DNA from: WQUF01 sp031549525
GTDB lineage: Bacteria; Bacillota; Clostridia; Clostridiales; Clostridiaceae
Assembly: GCA_031549525.1 (NCBI GenBank)
Contig: JAVBPQ010000060.1
Coordinates: 1 to 64,000 of the forward strand
Direction: 5' to 3'
Length of the DNA stretch: 64,000 nucleotides
Under the pieces are notes generated by a model. That model had not been told where the DNA came from. It ran no database searches and saw only the letters and a program-made list of their open reading frames with translations. Numbering within the stretch: the first letter of the stretch is position 1; each line of letters begins with the position of its first letter. A program made the translations under genes and the position numbers. Shown piece by piece: positions 1 to 8,192 of the stretch.

Positions 1-2
1 TT

Positions 3-644
3 AAACCTGGTCAGTTTTTTATGATAAAACCTGCAATATGTGATATATTTCTAAAAAGACCTATAAGCGTTTATAACTATAAAGATGGTATTGTTTCAAT
101 GTTATATAGAATTTCTGGAAAGGGAACGGCTATTTTAGCAAAATTAAAACAAGATGATGAATTAAATGTTTTAGGTCCTTTAGGGAATGGATTTAATACA
201 GAATATAAGGGGAAAAATATAGCACTTGTATGCGGTGGAATTGGTATTGCACCTATGGTATATCTTGCAGAATCCTTAAGATCAAATAACAATATAGATA
301 TCTATGTTGGGTTTAAAGATGAAGTATTTATTCCAGATAGTTTTAAGGATTTTAAAGATAAGATTTATATTGCCACAGAAAGCGGAAAGGAAGGTTTTAG
401 AGGCTTTGTCACTGATATCTTTGACCCTCAGTATGATATTGTGTACGCTTGCGGACCTGATATCATGATGAAAAAAGTAGCGTCTATGTGTAAAGAAAAT
501 AATATAAAGTGCTTTGTATCCCTTGAAAGCCATATGGCTTGTGGATTAGGTGCTTGTTTAACATGTGTTTGTGACACTAAATATGGTAAAAAAAGAGTGT
601 GCAGGGAAGGTCCTGTTTTTAATGGTGATGAATTATGGATTTGA
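3..644 (+). CDS. pyrK: Dihydroorotate dehydrogenase B electron-transfer subunit, 5' end missing
   Basis: PyrK passes electrons from dihydroorotate oxidation by PyrD to NAD through FAD and a [2Fe-2S] cluster. The reading frame is open to the left window edge (PGQFF before the first ATG at 21), so about 30 to 40 N-terminal residues lie outside. Seen: the GGIGIAPM nucleotide-binding loop and a C-terminal cysteine cluster (CGLGACLTC, then VCREGPVF) that fits the iron-sulfur site. Its last 10 bases overlap pyrD, as expected for translational coupling in a clostridial pyr operon. Family call is secure; the true start cannot be seen. Confidence 0.93.
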   Translation, partial: KPGQFFMIKPAICDIFLKRPISVYNYKDGIVSMLYRISGKGTAILAKLKQDDELNVLGPLGNGFNTEYKGKNIALVCGGIGIAPMVYLAESLRSNNNIDIYVGFKDEVFIPDSFKDFKDKIYIATESGKEGFRGFVTDIFDPQYDIVYACGPDIMMKKVASMCKENNIKCFVSLESHMACGLGACLTCVCDTKYGKKRVCREGPVFNGDELWI

Positions 645-1534
645 GAGTTAAGATAAATAATATAGAATTTAAAAATCCTGTTATTGCAGCATCAGGGTGC
701 TTTAATTTTGGAGAAGAGTACAATGAAATTTTTGATGTTTCAAAGCTTGGGGGTATATGTTCAAAAGGGCTTACCCTTAACAAAAAAGATGGAAATACTG
801 GACTTAGGGTTGTAGAAACTCCTTCAGGAATGATGAATTCCATAGGGCTTCAAAATCCTGGAGTGGATGATTTTATAAAGAATGAACTTAAAAAGATGAA
901 ATCTTATAGTACCATAATCATCGCAAATGTTGGAGGAGGTTCTATTGAAGAATATATACAGTGTATCTTAAGGCTTAATTCAACTGATGTTGATATGATT
1001 GAGCTCAATATATCCTGCCCTAATGTAAAAGAAGGTGGGCTTAGCTTTGGAGTAAAATCGCATGTTGCATATGATATAGTAAAAAAATGCAAAGCTGTTT
1101 GTAAAAAACCATTGATGGTTAAGCTTTCTCCAAATGCAGAGGATATAATCGACATGGCAAAACAGTGTGAATATGCAGGCGCAGACTCTTTAAGCTTAGT
1201 GAATACCTTCAAAGCAATGGATATAGACATAAAAAAAAGAGAACCATGTTTTGATAATATAATTGCAGGTCTTAGCGGACCGTGTATAAGACCTATTGCT
1301 TTAAGAATGGTATGGGAAGTAAGTAAAAATGTCACTATACCTGTTATAGGTCTTGGAGGAATAAAGGATTATGAAGATGCGATTAAATTTATAATGGCTG
1401 GAGCTCATGCAATACAAGTAGGTACATATAACTTTATAAATCCTTTAGTTCAATTAGAAATAATAGAAGGCATAAAGAAATTTATGGAAAGAGAAAATAT
1501 TAAATCTCTAGATGATATAAGGGGAATTATCTAA
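635..1534 (+). CDS. pyrD: Dihydroorotate dehydrogenase B catalytic subunit
   Basis: This is the catalytic half of class 1B dihydroorotate dehydrogenase, the fourth step of UMP synthesis, working as a heterotetramer with PyrK. The 299 residues match the family length. Seen: N-terminal PVIAASGCF, the active-site NISCPNVKEGG carrying the class 1B catalytic cysteine, LVNTF, and the phosphate-binding IPVIGLGGI and GAHAIQVGT motifs of the FMN barrel. It overlaps pyrK by 10 bases. No pyrE or pyrF follows; pyrD is the last pyr gene in this stretch. Confidence 0.97.
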   Translation: MDLRVKINNIEFKNPVIAASGCFNFGEEYNEIFDVSKLGGICSKGLTLNKKDGNTGLRVVETPSGMMNSIGLQNPGVDDFIKNELKKMKSYSTIIIANVGGGSIEEYIQCILRLNSTDVDMIELNISCPNVKEGGLSFGVKSHVAYDIVKKCKAVCKKPLMVKLSPNAEDIIDMAKQCEYAGADSLSLVNTFKAMDIDIKKREPCFDNIIAGLSGPCIRPIALRMVWEVSKNVTIPVIGLGGIKDYEDAIKFIMAGAHAIQVGTYNFINPLVQLEIIEGIKKFMERENIKSLDDIRGII

Positions 1535-1626
1535 TCACAAACCAAAAAATAATATTATAATTATGTAAAAATTATTTTATAAATGATATACTATAATAAG
1601 ATTGCAAGAAATAATGAAGAGGGGTT

Positions 1627-2037
1627 GTGATAATTTTGAAAGATTGTCCCTTTTGTAATATCGAATTAGAAAAAAAGCAGAAGGTAGTTTTAAAAAATAA
1701 GCATTGTATGTTTCTTCAAATGCCTCAAGAAGTGCTAATAGGTTCAGGTATAATAATACCAATAAAGCATAGGGAAACAGTTTTTGATTTGACAAAAGAG
1801 GAATGGGCAGCTACTTTTGAGTTATTAAAAGAAGTGAATTATTATTTAGATGAAAAATATGAACCAGATGGCTATAATGTTGGATGGAATTGTTATGAGG
1901 CAGGGGGACAAGAAATAAAGCATGCTCATTTACATGTAATTCCAAGATATAAGGATGAACCTTATGCTAATAAAGGCATTAGAAGTTTTATAAAAAGTCC
2001 TGAAAATAAAAGAAAAGTTTTAAAGGGCAGTTTATAA
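1627..2037 (+). CDS. HIT family nucleotide-binding protein
   Basis: A histidine-triad protein of 136 residues, a family of small nucleotide hydrolases or transferases. Seen: the HAHLHVIPR triad at residues 99-107, and CPFC at residues 7-10 that may bind zinc. A GTG at 1627 or a TTG at 1636 could start it; the purine-rich GAAGAGGGG at 1616-1624 favours the TTG slightly by spacing. It stands alone between the pyr genes and a terminator hairpin. The substrate cannot be told from sequence. Confidence 0.9.
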   Translation: MIILKDCPFCNIELEKKQKVVLKNKHCMFLQMPQEVLIGSGIIIPIKHRETVFDLTKEEWAATFELLKEVNYYLDEKYEPDGYNVGWNCYEAGGQEIKHAHLHVIPRYKDEPYANKGIRSFIKSPENKRKVLKGSL

Positions 2038-2063
2038 TTTAAAATAATATTTTTAGTTTAGGA

Positions 2064-2105
2064 CCTAATTACTATATAATCAACATATATAGTAATTAGG
2101 TTTTA
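2064..2105 (+). terminator. Rho-independent terminator after the HIT gene
   Basis: A perfect 14-bp inverted repeat (2064-2077 with 2087-2100) with a 9-base loop is followed by TTTT. It lies 27 bases after the HIT stop codon. Confidence 0.75.
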
Positions 2106-2191
2106 TCAATATAATACTATATTGATAAATATATTAAAAATGTTAAAATAACTGTAAAACTGAATCTATATTATGAATTTTAGGGGTTTCT

Positions 2192-2599
2192 ATGTACAGA
2201 TGTGAAATATGTGGGAAAATAGGAGATATACATCATATAGTTCATACAAGTGAAGGTGGACTTGATGTTAAGCTTAATTATAAATATCTTTGTGAATACC
2301 ATCATAGAGGAATAGATGGGCCTCATAATAACGCCTATATAGATTTAAAATATAAACTTAAGCTTCAAGATGAGCTTTATTTACTACTTGACAAAGAATA
2401 TCTTTCAAAAAAAGAATTGATGAAAAAATTGGATATCGGTATAAATGCCACTAAAAAACTTATTAAGGGTTTAATTATATACAAGGATGGTTATAACAAA
2501 TATGACGTTATTAAAAAGTTTATGGGCGGAAAGATTTATAATGAGGATATCGATATAATCGAAATTGAAATAAATAGATTGCAAAAAAATTTAAGGTGA
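2192..2599 (+). CDS. Small HNH-like zinc-finger protein
   Basis: A 135-residue protein with the metal-binding layout of an HNH fold: CEIC at residues 4-7, paired histidines at 14-15, then C34 and HH at 37-38, with HNN at 45-47. The remaining 85 residues look helical and may hold a winged-helix-like segment (SKKELMKKLDIGINATKKL). The start has AGGGG 5 bases upstream. It sits 4 bases before the pseudouridine synthase gene, so they are probably cotranscribed. Nuclease activity is possible but not shown; it may simply be an RNA- or DNA-binding protein. Confidence 0.7.
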   Translation: MYRCEICGKIGDIHHIVHTSEGGLDVKLNYKYLCEYHHRGIDGPHNNAYIDLKYKLKLQDELYLLLDKEYLSKKELMKKLDIGINATKKLIKGLIIYKDGYNKYDVIKKFMGGKIYNEDIDIIEIEINRLQKNLR

Positions 2600-2603
2600 T
2601 TTT

Positions 2604-3317
2604 ATGATCTTAAGACTTCAAAAATATTTGGCTCTTTGCGGTATAGCTTCAAGGAGAGTTTGTGAAGATATTATATCTTCAGGGAAGGTATATGTAAATG
2701 GCAAAATTGTATATCATCCTTACATTAGGATAGATGATGAAAAAGATGATGTTGTATATCAAGGGAAAAAAGTTGAAATTTGCAATGAGCTTGTTTATAT
2801 AATGTTAAATAAACCATTAAAGGTTGTTTCAACCATGAAAGATGAGAAGGGAAGGAAATGCCTCATAGATGTAGTTAAGGTACAAGAGAGGATATTTCCC
2901 ATAGGTAGGCTTGATTATATGACAACAGGTCTTTTATTGCTAACAAATGATGGGGATATATATAATAAAATAATCCATCCAAGAAGTGAAATTGCAAAAA
3001 CCTATAGGCTTGAAACTAATCTTTATTTATCTAATCTTGACTGCGAAAGATTAGAGAGAGGCATTTCATTTAAAGGAGTGAAATATGGAAGATGCAAAAT
3101 TGAAATAATTAGCAAGAATATATATAATATTACCATATATGAAGGAAAAAACAGGCAAATAAGGAATATGATAGAGAGCTTAAATAAAAGAGTGGTATCT
3201 TTAAAGAGAATTTCAATAGGGGACCTTAATATTTATGATCTTCCATGTGGAAAATGGAGATATCTTACAAAGAGTGAAATAAATTATTTAAGAGGATTAA
3301 AGGCTAACGATGTTTAA
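2604..3317 (+). CDS. rluB: RluB/RsuA family rRNA pseudouridine synthase
   Basis: Converts a uridine in rRNA to pseudouridine. Seen: an N-terminal S4 RNA-binding domain (about residues 1-60, ASRRVCEDIISSGKVYVNG), then the catalytic motif IGRLDYMTTGLLLLTNDG with the nucleophilic Asp104, and the C-terminal EGKNRQIRNM motif. The 237-residue length fits RluB or RsuA. Whether the target is 23S U2605 or 16S U516 cannot be decided here. The gene overlaps the next one by 8 bases. Confidence 0.92.
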   Translation: MILRLQKYLALCGIASRRVCEDIISSGKVYVNGKIVYHPYIRIDDEKDDVVYQGKKVEICNELVYIMLNKPLKVVSTMKDEKGRKCLIDVVKVQERIFPIGRLDYMTTGLLLLTNDGDIYNKIIHPRSEIAKTYRLETNLYLSNLDCERLERGISFKGVKYGRCKIEIISKNIYNITIYEGKNRQIRNMIESLNKRVVSLKRISIGDLNIYDLPCGKWRYLTKSEINYLRGLKANDV

Positions 3318-3852
3318 TTATACAGAGAGCTTAACCTGTTTAAGCCATGATATCATACAAAGCTATGTTAAAAATAAAAATGTAGCAGTTGATTGTACAT
3401 TAGGATGGGGAAAGGATGCTATGTTTTTAGAGACAATCTTTAAAAAAGTATATGCCTTTGAGATACAAGAAGAGGCTATAATTGATTTTAAAAAAAGGAA
3501 TTCTTCTGTAATTTTATTTAAAGAATCTCATGAAAAGATTGATTTAATAGATGATGAACTTGATCTTGTTATCTATAATCTTGGATATTTACCAAAAAGT
3601 GATAAATTCATCACTACAAAAGCAGAAAGTACTTTAATAAGCATAAAAAATGCTATGAAAAAACTATGTATGTGGGGTATAATAATTATTATAACATATC
3701 CTGGTCATGAAGAAGGAAAGAGGGAAAAAACAGAAATATTAAAATATGTAAGTACATTAAATAAAAGTACTTGGGGAGTTATGCATCATGAAATGGTAAA
3801 TAGAGAAAAATCGCCTTCATTAATATTGATTGAAAAATTTAATAGTAAATAA
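3310..3852 (+). CDS. mnmM: MnmM/YtqB-like SAM-dependent tRNA wobble-uridine methyltransferase
   Basis: A 180-residue Rossmann methyltransferase. Seen: SAM motif I at residues 26-37 (VDCTLGWGKDAM), acidic motif II (FEIQEEAI), and NLGYLPKSDK at 90-99, which is characteristic of the YtqB family. That family has been reported to methylate 5-aminomethyl-(2-thio)uridine at tRNA position 34. It overlaps rluB by 8 bases in what looks like an RNA-modification operon. The assignment to MnmM rests on the NLGYLP motif and length, not on an alignment. Confidence 0.8.
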   Translation: MFNYTESLTCLSHDIIQSYVKNKNVAVDCTLGWGKDAMFLETIFKKVYAFEIQEEAIIDFKKRNSSVILFKESHEKIDLIDDELDLVIYNLGYLPKSDKFITTKAESTLISIKNAMKKLCMWGIIIIITYPGHEEGKREKTEILKYVSTLNKSTWGVMHHEMVNREKSPSLILIEKFNSK

Positions 3853-3857
3853 AAAAT

Positions 3858-3903
3858 TAAGAAAGGAGAAAAGCTATTTTAAATAGATAATTATCTATTT
3901 AAA
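3858..3903 (+). promoter_or_regulatory. Leader motif: Shine-Dalgarno-like block plus 26-bp perfect palindrome
   Basis: A purine block (AAGAAAGGAG, 3859-3868) and AAAGCTA are followed directly by a perfect 26-base palindrome at 3878-3903. The palindrome lies between this strong Shine-Dalgarno-like block and the start of the YpmA-like gene at 3916. The same AAGAAAGGAG-N-AAAGCTA plus palindrome arrangement occurs before the transporter at 14477. Confidence 0.5.
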
Positions 3904-3915
3904 GAGCAGTATTTT

Positions 3916-4080
3916 ATGGGTACGGAAATGGAGGTACTTGCCTCTATGGAAATCAGAGAATTTAATCAAGTTTATAAAATTGTGGATTTTCTAAATAAAA
4001 ATCTTTCAGATTTAAAAGTGGTTTTCGGTATTAAAGAAAGAGATAAAAAATATATAATCACTATTTATAAAGAGGAGTGA
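3916..4080 (+). CDS. YpmA-like small protein (DUF4264 family)
   Basis: A 54-codon protein with the pattern EVLAS, YKIVDFLNKNL, VVFGI and ITIYK, which matches the small YpmA/DUF4264 family found in Bacilli and Clostridia; function unknown. The N-terminal EMEVLAS segment fits the family and argues for the start at 3916, yet the best-spaced Shine-Dalgarno (GGAGGT at 3931-3936) points to the internal ATG at 3946, giving 44 residues. The upstream AAAGGAG block is separated from 3916 by the palindrome at 3878-3903. Both starts should be kept in mind. Confidence 0.72.
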   Translation: MGTEMEVLASMEIREFNQVYKIVDFLNKNLSDLKVVFGIKERDKKYIITIYKEE

Positions 4081-4092
4081 TAGATAGAAGAT

Positions 4093-5310
4093 TTGAATAA
4101 ATTAATAGTAATTGGAGCAGGTCCAGCAGGTATAATGGCTTCCATGGCAGCATCAAAAAATAATCATGTCCTTCTTATAGATAAAAATGAGAAAATTGGA
4201 AAAAAATTATATATAACTGGCAAAGGAAGATGTAACATAACAAATGATAAAGATATATCAGAATTTTTTGATTATATAAATACAAATAAAGATTTTTTAT
4301 ACAGTGCATTATATGGATTTACCAATAAAGATCTGATGAATTTTATAGAATCTATTGGCGTTCCATTGAAGGTTGAAAGAGGTGGAAGGGTATTTCCAAA
4401 ATCTGATAAATCTTCAGATATAATCTTAGCTTTAAATAAGGAGCTTTATAAAAGAGGGGTGACATTAAAGTTAAACAGCACTGCAAAAGAAATTATAAAA
4501 GATGATCATAAAATTTCTTGTGTTAAATTAACAAGTGGAGAGATGTTATATGCAGATAACTTTATAATAGCTACAGGTGGGGCTTCTTATAGGAGCACAG
4601 GATCAACAGGAGATGGAGTTGTATTTGCAAATGAGCTAGGGATAAAAACTTGTAAATTTAGTCCTGCCCTTGTACCATTAAATGTAAAGGAAGAATATAT
4701 TAAATCGCTTCAGGGGCTTAGTCTAAAAAATATCACACTTTCAGTATATCATGATAAAAATAAGATTTATACTGAATCTGGAGAGATGCTTTTCACGCAT
4801 TTTGGGGTATCAGGTCCATTGATATTGTCCTTAAGTTCAAAGCTTGATAAAGATAGTGAATATAATGCATTTATAGATCTTAAACCTTTTCTAAATGAAG
4901 AAGAGCTTGATAAAAGAATACAGAGAGAATTTTTAGAGTTTAAGAATAAAATGTATAAAAATTCATTGATAAATTTACTTCCTCAAAAGCTTATTAATGT
5001 TGTAATAGATCTAAGTGGGATAGATAAAAATATTTTTGTGAACAATATAACAAAAAAGGAAAGAAAAAAGTTGGTTAGTATACTAAAGCGGTTTCCTTTT
5101 ACTATAACTTCTAAAAGAGAAATTGATGAGGCTATTGTTACTAAAGGCGGGATATGTGTAAAAGAAATAGATCCAAGCAATATGCAGAGCAAAAAATACA
5201 GCAACCTATATTTTGCAGGAGAAGTCATTGATGTAGATGCATTTACAGGAGGATATAATGTTCAAATCGCTTTTTCAACAGGTTATGCCTGTGGAAGTAA
5301 AATAAAATGA
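4093..5310 (+). CDS. BaiN/RdsA-like FAD/NAD(P)-dependent oxidoreductase (HI0933 family)
   Basis: A flavoprotein of 405 residues. Seen: the FAD-binding GAGPAG at residues 8-13, the family motif GKKLYITGKGRCNITN, a central IATGGASYRSTGSTGDG loop, and a C-terminal LYFAGEVIDVDAFTGGYN that closes the FAD site. The start is a TTG preceded by a weak purine run. Members are commonly found beside cmk in clostridia, as here, but the physiological substrate is unclear; BaiN itself is linked to bile-acid reduction in one species, which should not be assumed for this gene. Confidence 0.85.
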   Translation: MNKLIVIGAGPAGIMASMAASKNNHVLLIDKNEKIGKKLYITGKGRCNITNDKDISEFFDYINTNKDFLYSALYGFTNKDLMNFIESIGVPLKVERGGRVFPKSDKSSDIILALNKELYKRGVTLKLNSTAKEIIKDDHKISCVKLTSGEMLYADNFIIATGGASYRSTGSTGDGVVFANELGIKTCKFSPALVPLNVKEEYIKSLQGLSLKNITLSVYHDKNKIYTESGEMLFTHFGVSGPLILSLSSKLDKDSEYNAFIDLKPFLNEEELDKRIQREFLEFKNKMYKNSLINLLPQKLINVVIDLSGIDKNIFVNNITKKERKKLVSILKRFPFTITSKREIDEAIVTKGGICVKEIDPSNMQSKKYSNLYFAGEVIDVDAFTGGYNVQIAFSTGYACGSKIK

Positions 5311-5380
5311 TAATATTTATGATAAAATGGTAAAGGATTTTGTATTAATTTATAGAATTAATATTGTGAGAAGGTGAATG

Positions 5381-6052
5381 ATGTCTATTCAGATAACTAT
5401 AGATGGTCCTGCTGGTGCAGGCAAAAGCACGATTGCGAAAAAGCTTGCACAAAAATTAAAATTTAATTATCTAAGTAGTGGATGGTTTTATAGAGGAATA
5501 ACATTAGAAGCCCTAAGATATAAAATAAAACCAGATGATCACAATAACTTAGTATTGCTTGTAGAAAATTTAGATATGCATATTAAAAATAATCATTTAA
5601 TAATTAATGGAGAAGATATACATAATAAACTTAATGATGATAATATTAACGAAAATGTGTCAAATTATTGCCTAAATGAGAAAGTAAGATGCTTGGTATC
5701 TGAAAAGATACAGAATATTGCATATAATCATAATATTGTACTTGATGGAAGAGATATTGGTTCTAAAGTTTTACCAGATGCTACTTTAAAGATTTACTTG
5801 ACAGCTAGTCCTTATACAAGAGCTAAAAGAAGATATGATCAACTATCAAAGAAAAATAAGGATTTAAAATTCAATACTTTACTTGATCAAATAAAGGCCA
5901 GAGATGAAAAAGACATGAATAGACATGTGGATCCTCTTGTGATTCCTCATGGAGCTTTAAAAATTGATTCTACAGATATGCCCATAGAAGATGTAGTAGA
6001 TAAGATCATAAATACTCTGGTTAAAATGGAAGTGATAGTATCAAAAAAATAA
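5381..6052 (+). CDS. cmk: Cytidylate kinase
   Basis: Phosphorylates CMP and dCMP with ATP. Seen: P-loop GPAGAGKST near the N terminus, LDGRDIGSKVLPDA, and the LID-type RDEKDMNR segment. ATGs at 5378 and 5381 are adjacent; AAGGTG at 5371-5376 fits the second better. Odd points: the usual substrate motif LDTGAMYRA reads LSSGWFYRG, and the last codons run into A7 followed by TAA, a slippery arrangement that could shift ribosomes into the downstream ispH frame. The stop lies 2 bases before the annotated ispH-rpsA ATG. Confidence 0.93.
   Translation: MSIQITIDGPAGAGKSTIAKKLAQKLKFNYLSSGWFYRGITLEALRYKIKPDDHNNLVLLVENLDMHIKNNHLIINGEDIHNKLNDDNINENVSNYCLNEKVRCLVSEKIQNIAYNHNIVLDGRDIGSKVLPDATLKIYLTASPYTRAKRRYDQLSKKNKDLKFNTLLDQIKARDEKDMNRHVDPLVIPHGALKIDSTDMPIEDVVDKIINTLVKMEVIVSKK
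6043..6052 (+). promoter_or_regulatory. Candidate -1 ribosomal frameshift site at the cmk stop codon
   Basis: In the cmk frame the sequence reads A AAA AAA TAA, a slippery heptamer abutting the stop. A GGAAGTGAT block resembling an extended Shine-Dalgarno starts at 6028, so its GGAAG core ends 10 bases before the heptamer, close to the geometry of the dnaX frameshift signal. A -1 shift continues as KIIMAEKYGF into ispH-rpsA without meeting a stop. Confidence 0.45.
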
Positions 6053-6054
6053 TA

Positions 6055-7983
6055 ATGGCTGAAAAATATGGATTTTGTTTTGGAGTAAAAAGTGCAGTTG
6101 AAAAAAGCATACAAACAGCTTTAGAAAATGAGCGTATTGTTTATACTCTTGGTGAAATAATACATAATAAAGATGTTGTTTTAAAGCTTAAGGAAAAAAA
6201 AATAGTGCCTATTGAATTTAATGATATTGATATACTCTCTGAAGGTGATATAATAATCATTAGGAGTCATGGTGTCAGTAAGTTTGTTCACGATAAGCTA
6301 ATTGAAAAAAAATTAAAAGTCATAGATGCTACATGTCCATATGTTTTAGCAATTCAAAAAAGGGTTAGTATTAATTTTAAAAATGGAGATAAAATTATTA
6401 TTGTTGGTGATAAACATCATCCAGAAGTGATTGGGATAAATGGATGGTGCAATGATGAAGCTATTGTAGTTAAAGACACAGATGAGGTCAAAACTTTATC
6501 AAAGGATTACAAATATTCTGTAGTTTCTCAAACTACAGAAAAAGACGAGATATTTAATAATATTTGTGAATATCTAATAGATCATGAGTATGATATAAAG
6601 GTTTATAATACAATTTGTTCCTCCACCAGGGAAAGACAGCTTGCAGCAGAAAAACTTTCTAAAATTGTTGATGTTATGATTATTATTGGAAGCAAAAATA
6701 GTTCTAATACTCAAAAGCTATATCAGATATGTGTTAATAATTGTAAAAATACAATATTAGTTGAAAATTCCGATGAAATACCGGATAATATTATATACAC
6801 TGACAAAAATAAAATGTTTGGAGTAACAGCGGGTGCATCAACACCTGAATGGATAATAGAGGAGGCTATCAGGAAAATGGATGAAAATAAGTTAGAAATG
6901 AATGAACAACTTGCTTATATGGAAGAATTCGATAAAGTTCTTTCCATAGGTAGTTTAGTTGAAGGTCAAGTAGTATCTTTAGATGAAAATGAAGCTTATG
7001 TGAATATAGGTTATAAAGCAGAAGCATTATTGCCTATTAGTGAGGTTACAGAGGAAGATAATGTTAAGTTAACAGAAGTACTGCATGCTGGTGAAAAAAT
7101 TAAAGCTAAAGTCTTAAGTCTAGGAAATGAAACTAAACCACCTATAATTTCAATCATCGAAATTAGAAGAGAAGAGTTTTTAAAAGAAAGAAAAGAAGCA
7201 TACGACGAACTTGAGAAATTTTCCGAAAGCGGAGAAGTTATCACTGTAAGAGTAACAAGAGCAGTAAAGGGTGGAGTTGAAGCAGATTATAAAGGAACAA
7301 AGATATTTATACCAGCTTCACATATGGAGCTCATCCACGTTGAAGACCTTAGCATATATGAAGGCAAAAATGTAGATGTAAATATTATTGAATATACAAC
7401 ACATAAGAGAAGATTACCAAGAGTCGTGGCTTCAAGAAGAGGACTTTTAAAGAATAAAAAACTTCAAATGGAAGAAATAACATGGGAAAAGATAAGACAA
7501 GGGGATATAGTTCAAGGTATAGTTAGAAGGATAACTAATTTTGGAGCCTTTGTTGAGGTTGATGGAGTTGATGGACTTCTTCATGTATCTGAATTATCTC
7601 ATGGAAGAGTTGAAAAACCAGAAGATGTATTGAGAATTGGCAGTGAAATAACTGTTGCAGTCATATCAGTTGATAAAGAAAATAAAAAATTGTCTTTAAG
7701 CCTTAAAAATCTTCTTTTAGATCCATGGTCAAATATTAAAGATAAATATCCAGTGGGAAATATTGTACTTGGTAAAGTTGTAAGATTTGCTTCATTTGGT
7801 GCATTTGTAGAGCTTGAACCAGGTGTTGATGGACTTATACATGTTTCTCATATAAGCACAAGAAGAGTTGAAAAACCAGAAGATGAATTACAAATTGGGC
7901 AAATGGTTAAAGCTAAAATACTTCAAGTGGATGATGAAAATAAAAAAATATCATTAAGTATTAGAGAAGTTGAAAATTTTTAA
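6055..7983 (+). CDS. ispH-rpsA: Fused 4-hydroxy-3-methylbut-2-enyl diphosphate reductase and ribosomal protein S1
   Basis: A 642-residue fusion known from clostridia. Residues 1 to about 285 are IspH, the last enzyme of the MEP isoprenoid pathway, with all three [4Fe-4S] cysteines (Cys8 in GFCFGV, Cys94 in DATCPY, Cys188 in TICSST) and conserved histidines at 37, 73 and 121-122. Residues from about 295 hold four S1 RNA-binding repeats; the last two are the most typical (NFGAFVEVDGVDGLLHVSEL and SFGAFVELEPGVDGLIHVSH). Starting at 6055 removes most of the first IspH beta strand; the frame continues upstream as KKII without a normal start codon. Confidence 0.93.
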   Translation: MAEKYGFCFGVKSAVEKSIQTALENERIVYTLGEIIHNKDVVLKLKEKKIVPIEFNDIDILSEGDIIIIRSHGVSKFVHDKLIEKKLKVIDATCPYVLAIQKRVSINFKNGDKIIIVGDKHHPEVIGINGWCNDEAIVVKDTDEVKTLSKDYKYSVVSQTTEKDEIFNNICEYLIDHEYDIKVYNTICSSTRERQLAAEKLSKIVDVMIIIGSKNSSNTQKLYQICVNNCKNTILVENSDEIPDNIIYTDKNKMFGVTAGASTPEWIIEEAIRKMDENKLEMNEQLAYMEEFDKVLSIGSLVEGQVVSLDENEAYVNIGYKAEALLPISEVTEEDNVKLTEVLHAGEKIKAKVLSLGNETKPPIISIIEIRREEFLKERKEAYDELEKFSESGEVITVRVTRAVKGGVEADYKGTKIFIPASHMELIHVEDLSIYEGKNVDVNIIEYTTHKRRLPRVVASRRGLLKNKKLQMEEITWEKIRQGDIVQGIVRRITNFGAFVEVDGVDGLLHVSELSHGRVEKPEDVLRIGSEITVAVISVDKENKKLSLSLKNLLLDPWSNIKDKYPVGNIVLGKVVRFASFGAFVELEPGVDGLIHVSHISTRRVEKPEDELQIGQMVKAKILQVDDENKKISLSIREVENF

Positions 7984-8005
7984 TAAGATAGAACATATAA
8001 TATAC

Positions 8006-8042
8006 AAAAATGCGTATGCAAATTTGCATTGCGCATTTTTAT
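8006..8042 (+). terminator. Terminator after ispH-rpsA
   Basis: Stem AAAAATGCG (8006-8014) with CGCATTTTT (8032-8040), plus a nearly complementary inner stem, ends in a T run. It lies 23 bases after the stop codon. Confidence 0.8.
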
Positions 8043-8123
8043 TAAGTTAATAAATAGCTTAAAATTAGGAAAATAAAATAAACCATATGGTATGTATGTT
8101 ATTTTAAAATTATGCTATAAACA

Positions 8124-8151
8124 TTGACTTTTTAAAATAATTTGATAGAAT
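8124..8151 (+). promoter_or_regulatory. Probable sigma-A promoter for speD
   Basis: TTGACT (8124-8129), a 16-base spacer and TAGAAT (8146-8151) lie 41 bases before the speD start, with no intervening gene. Confidence 0.6.
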
Positions 8152-8192
8152 TTAAGTAGATTTTATTTTTTAAAAGGAGGCATGCATATTAA

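Noticed and set aside
904..1335. 143-codon minus-strand frame over pyrD
   Set aside because: Antisense shadow; pyrD motifs account for the sequence.
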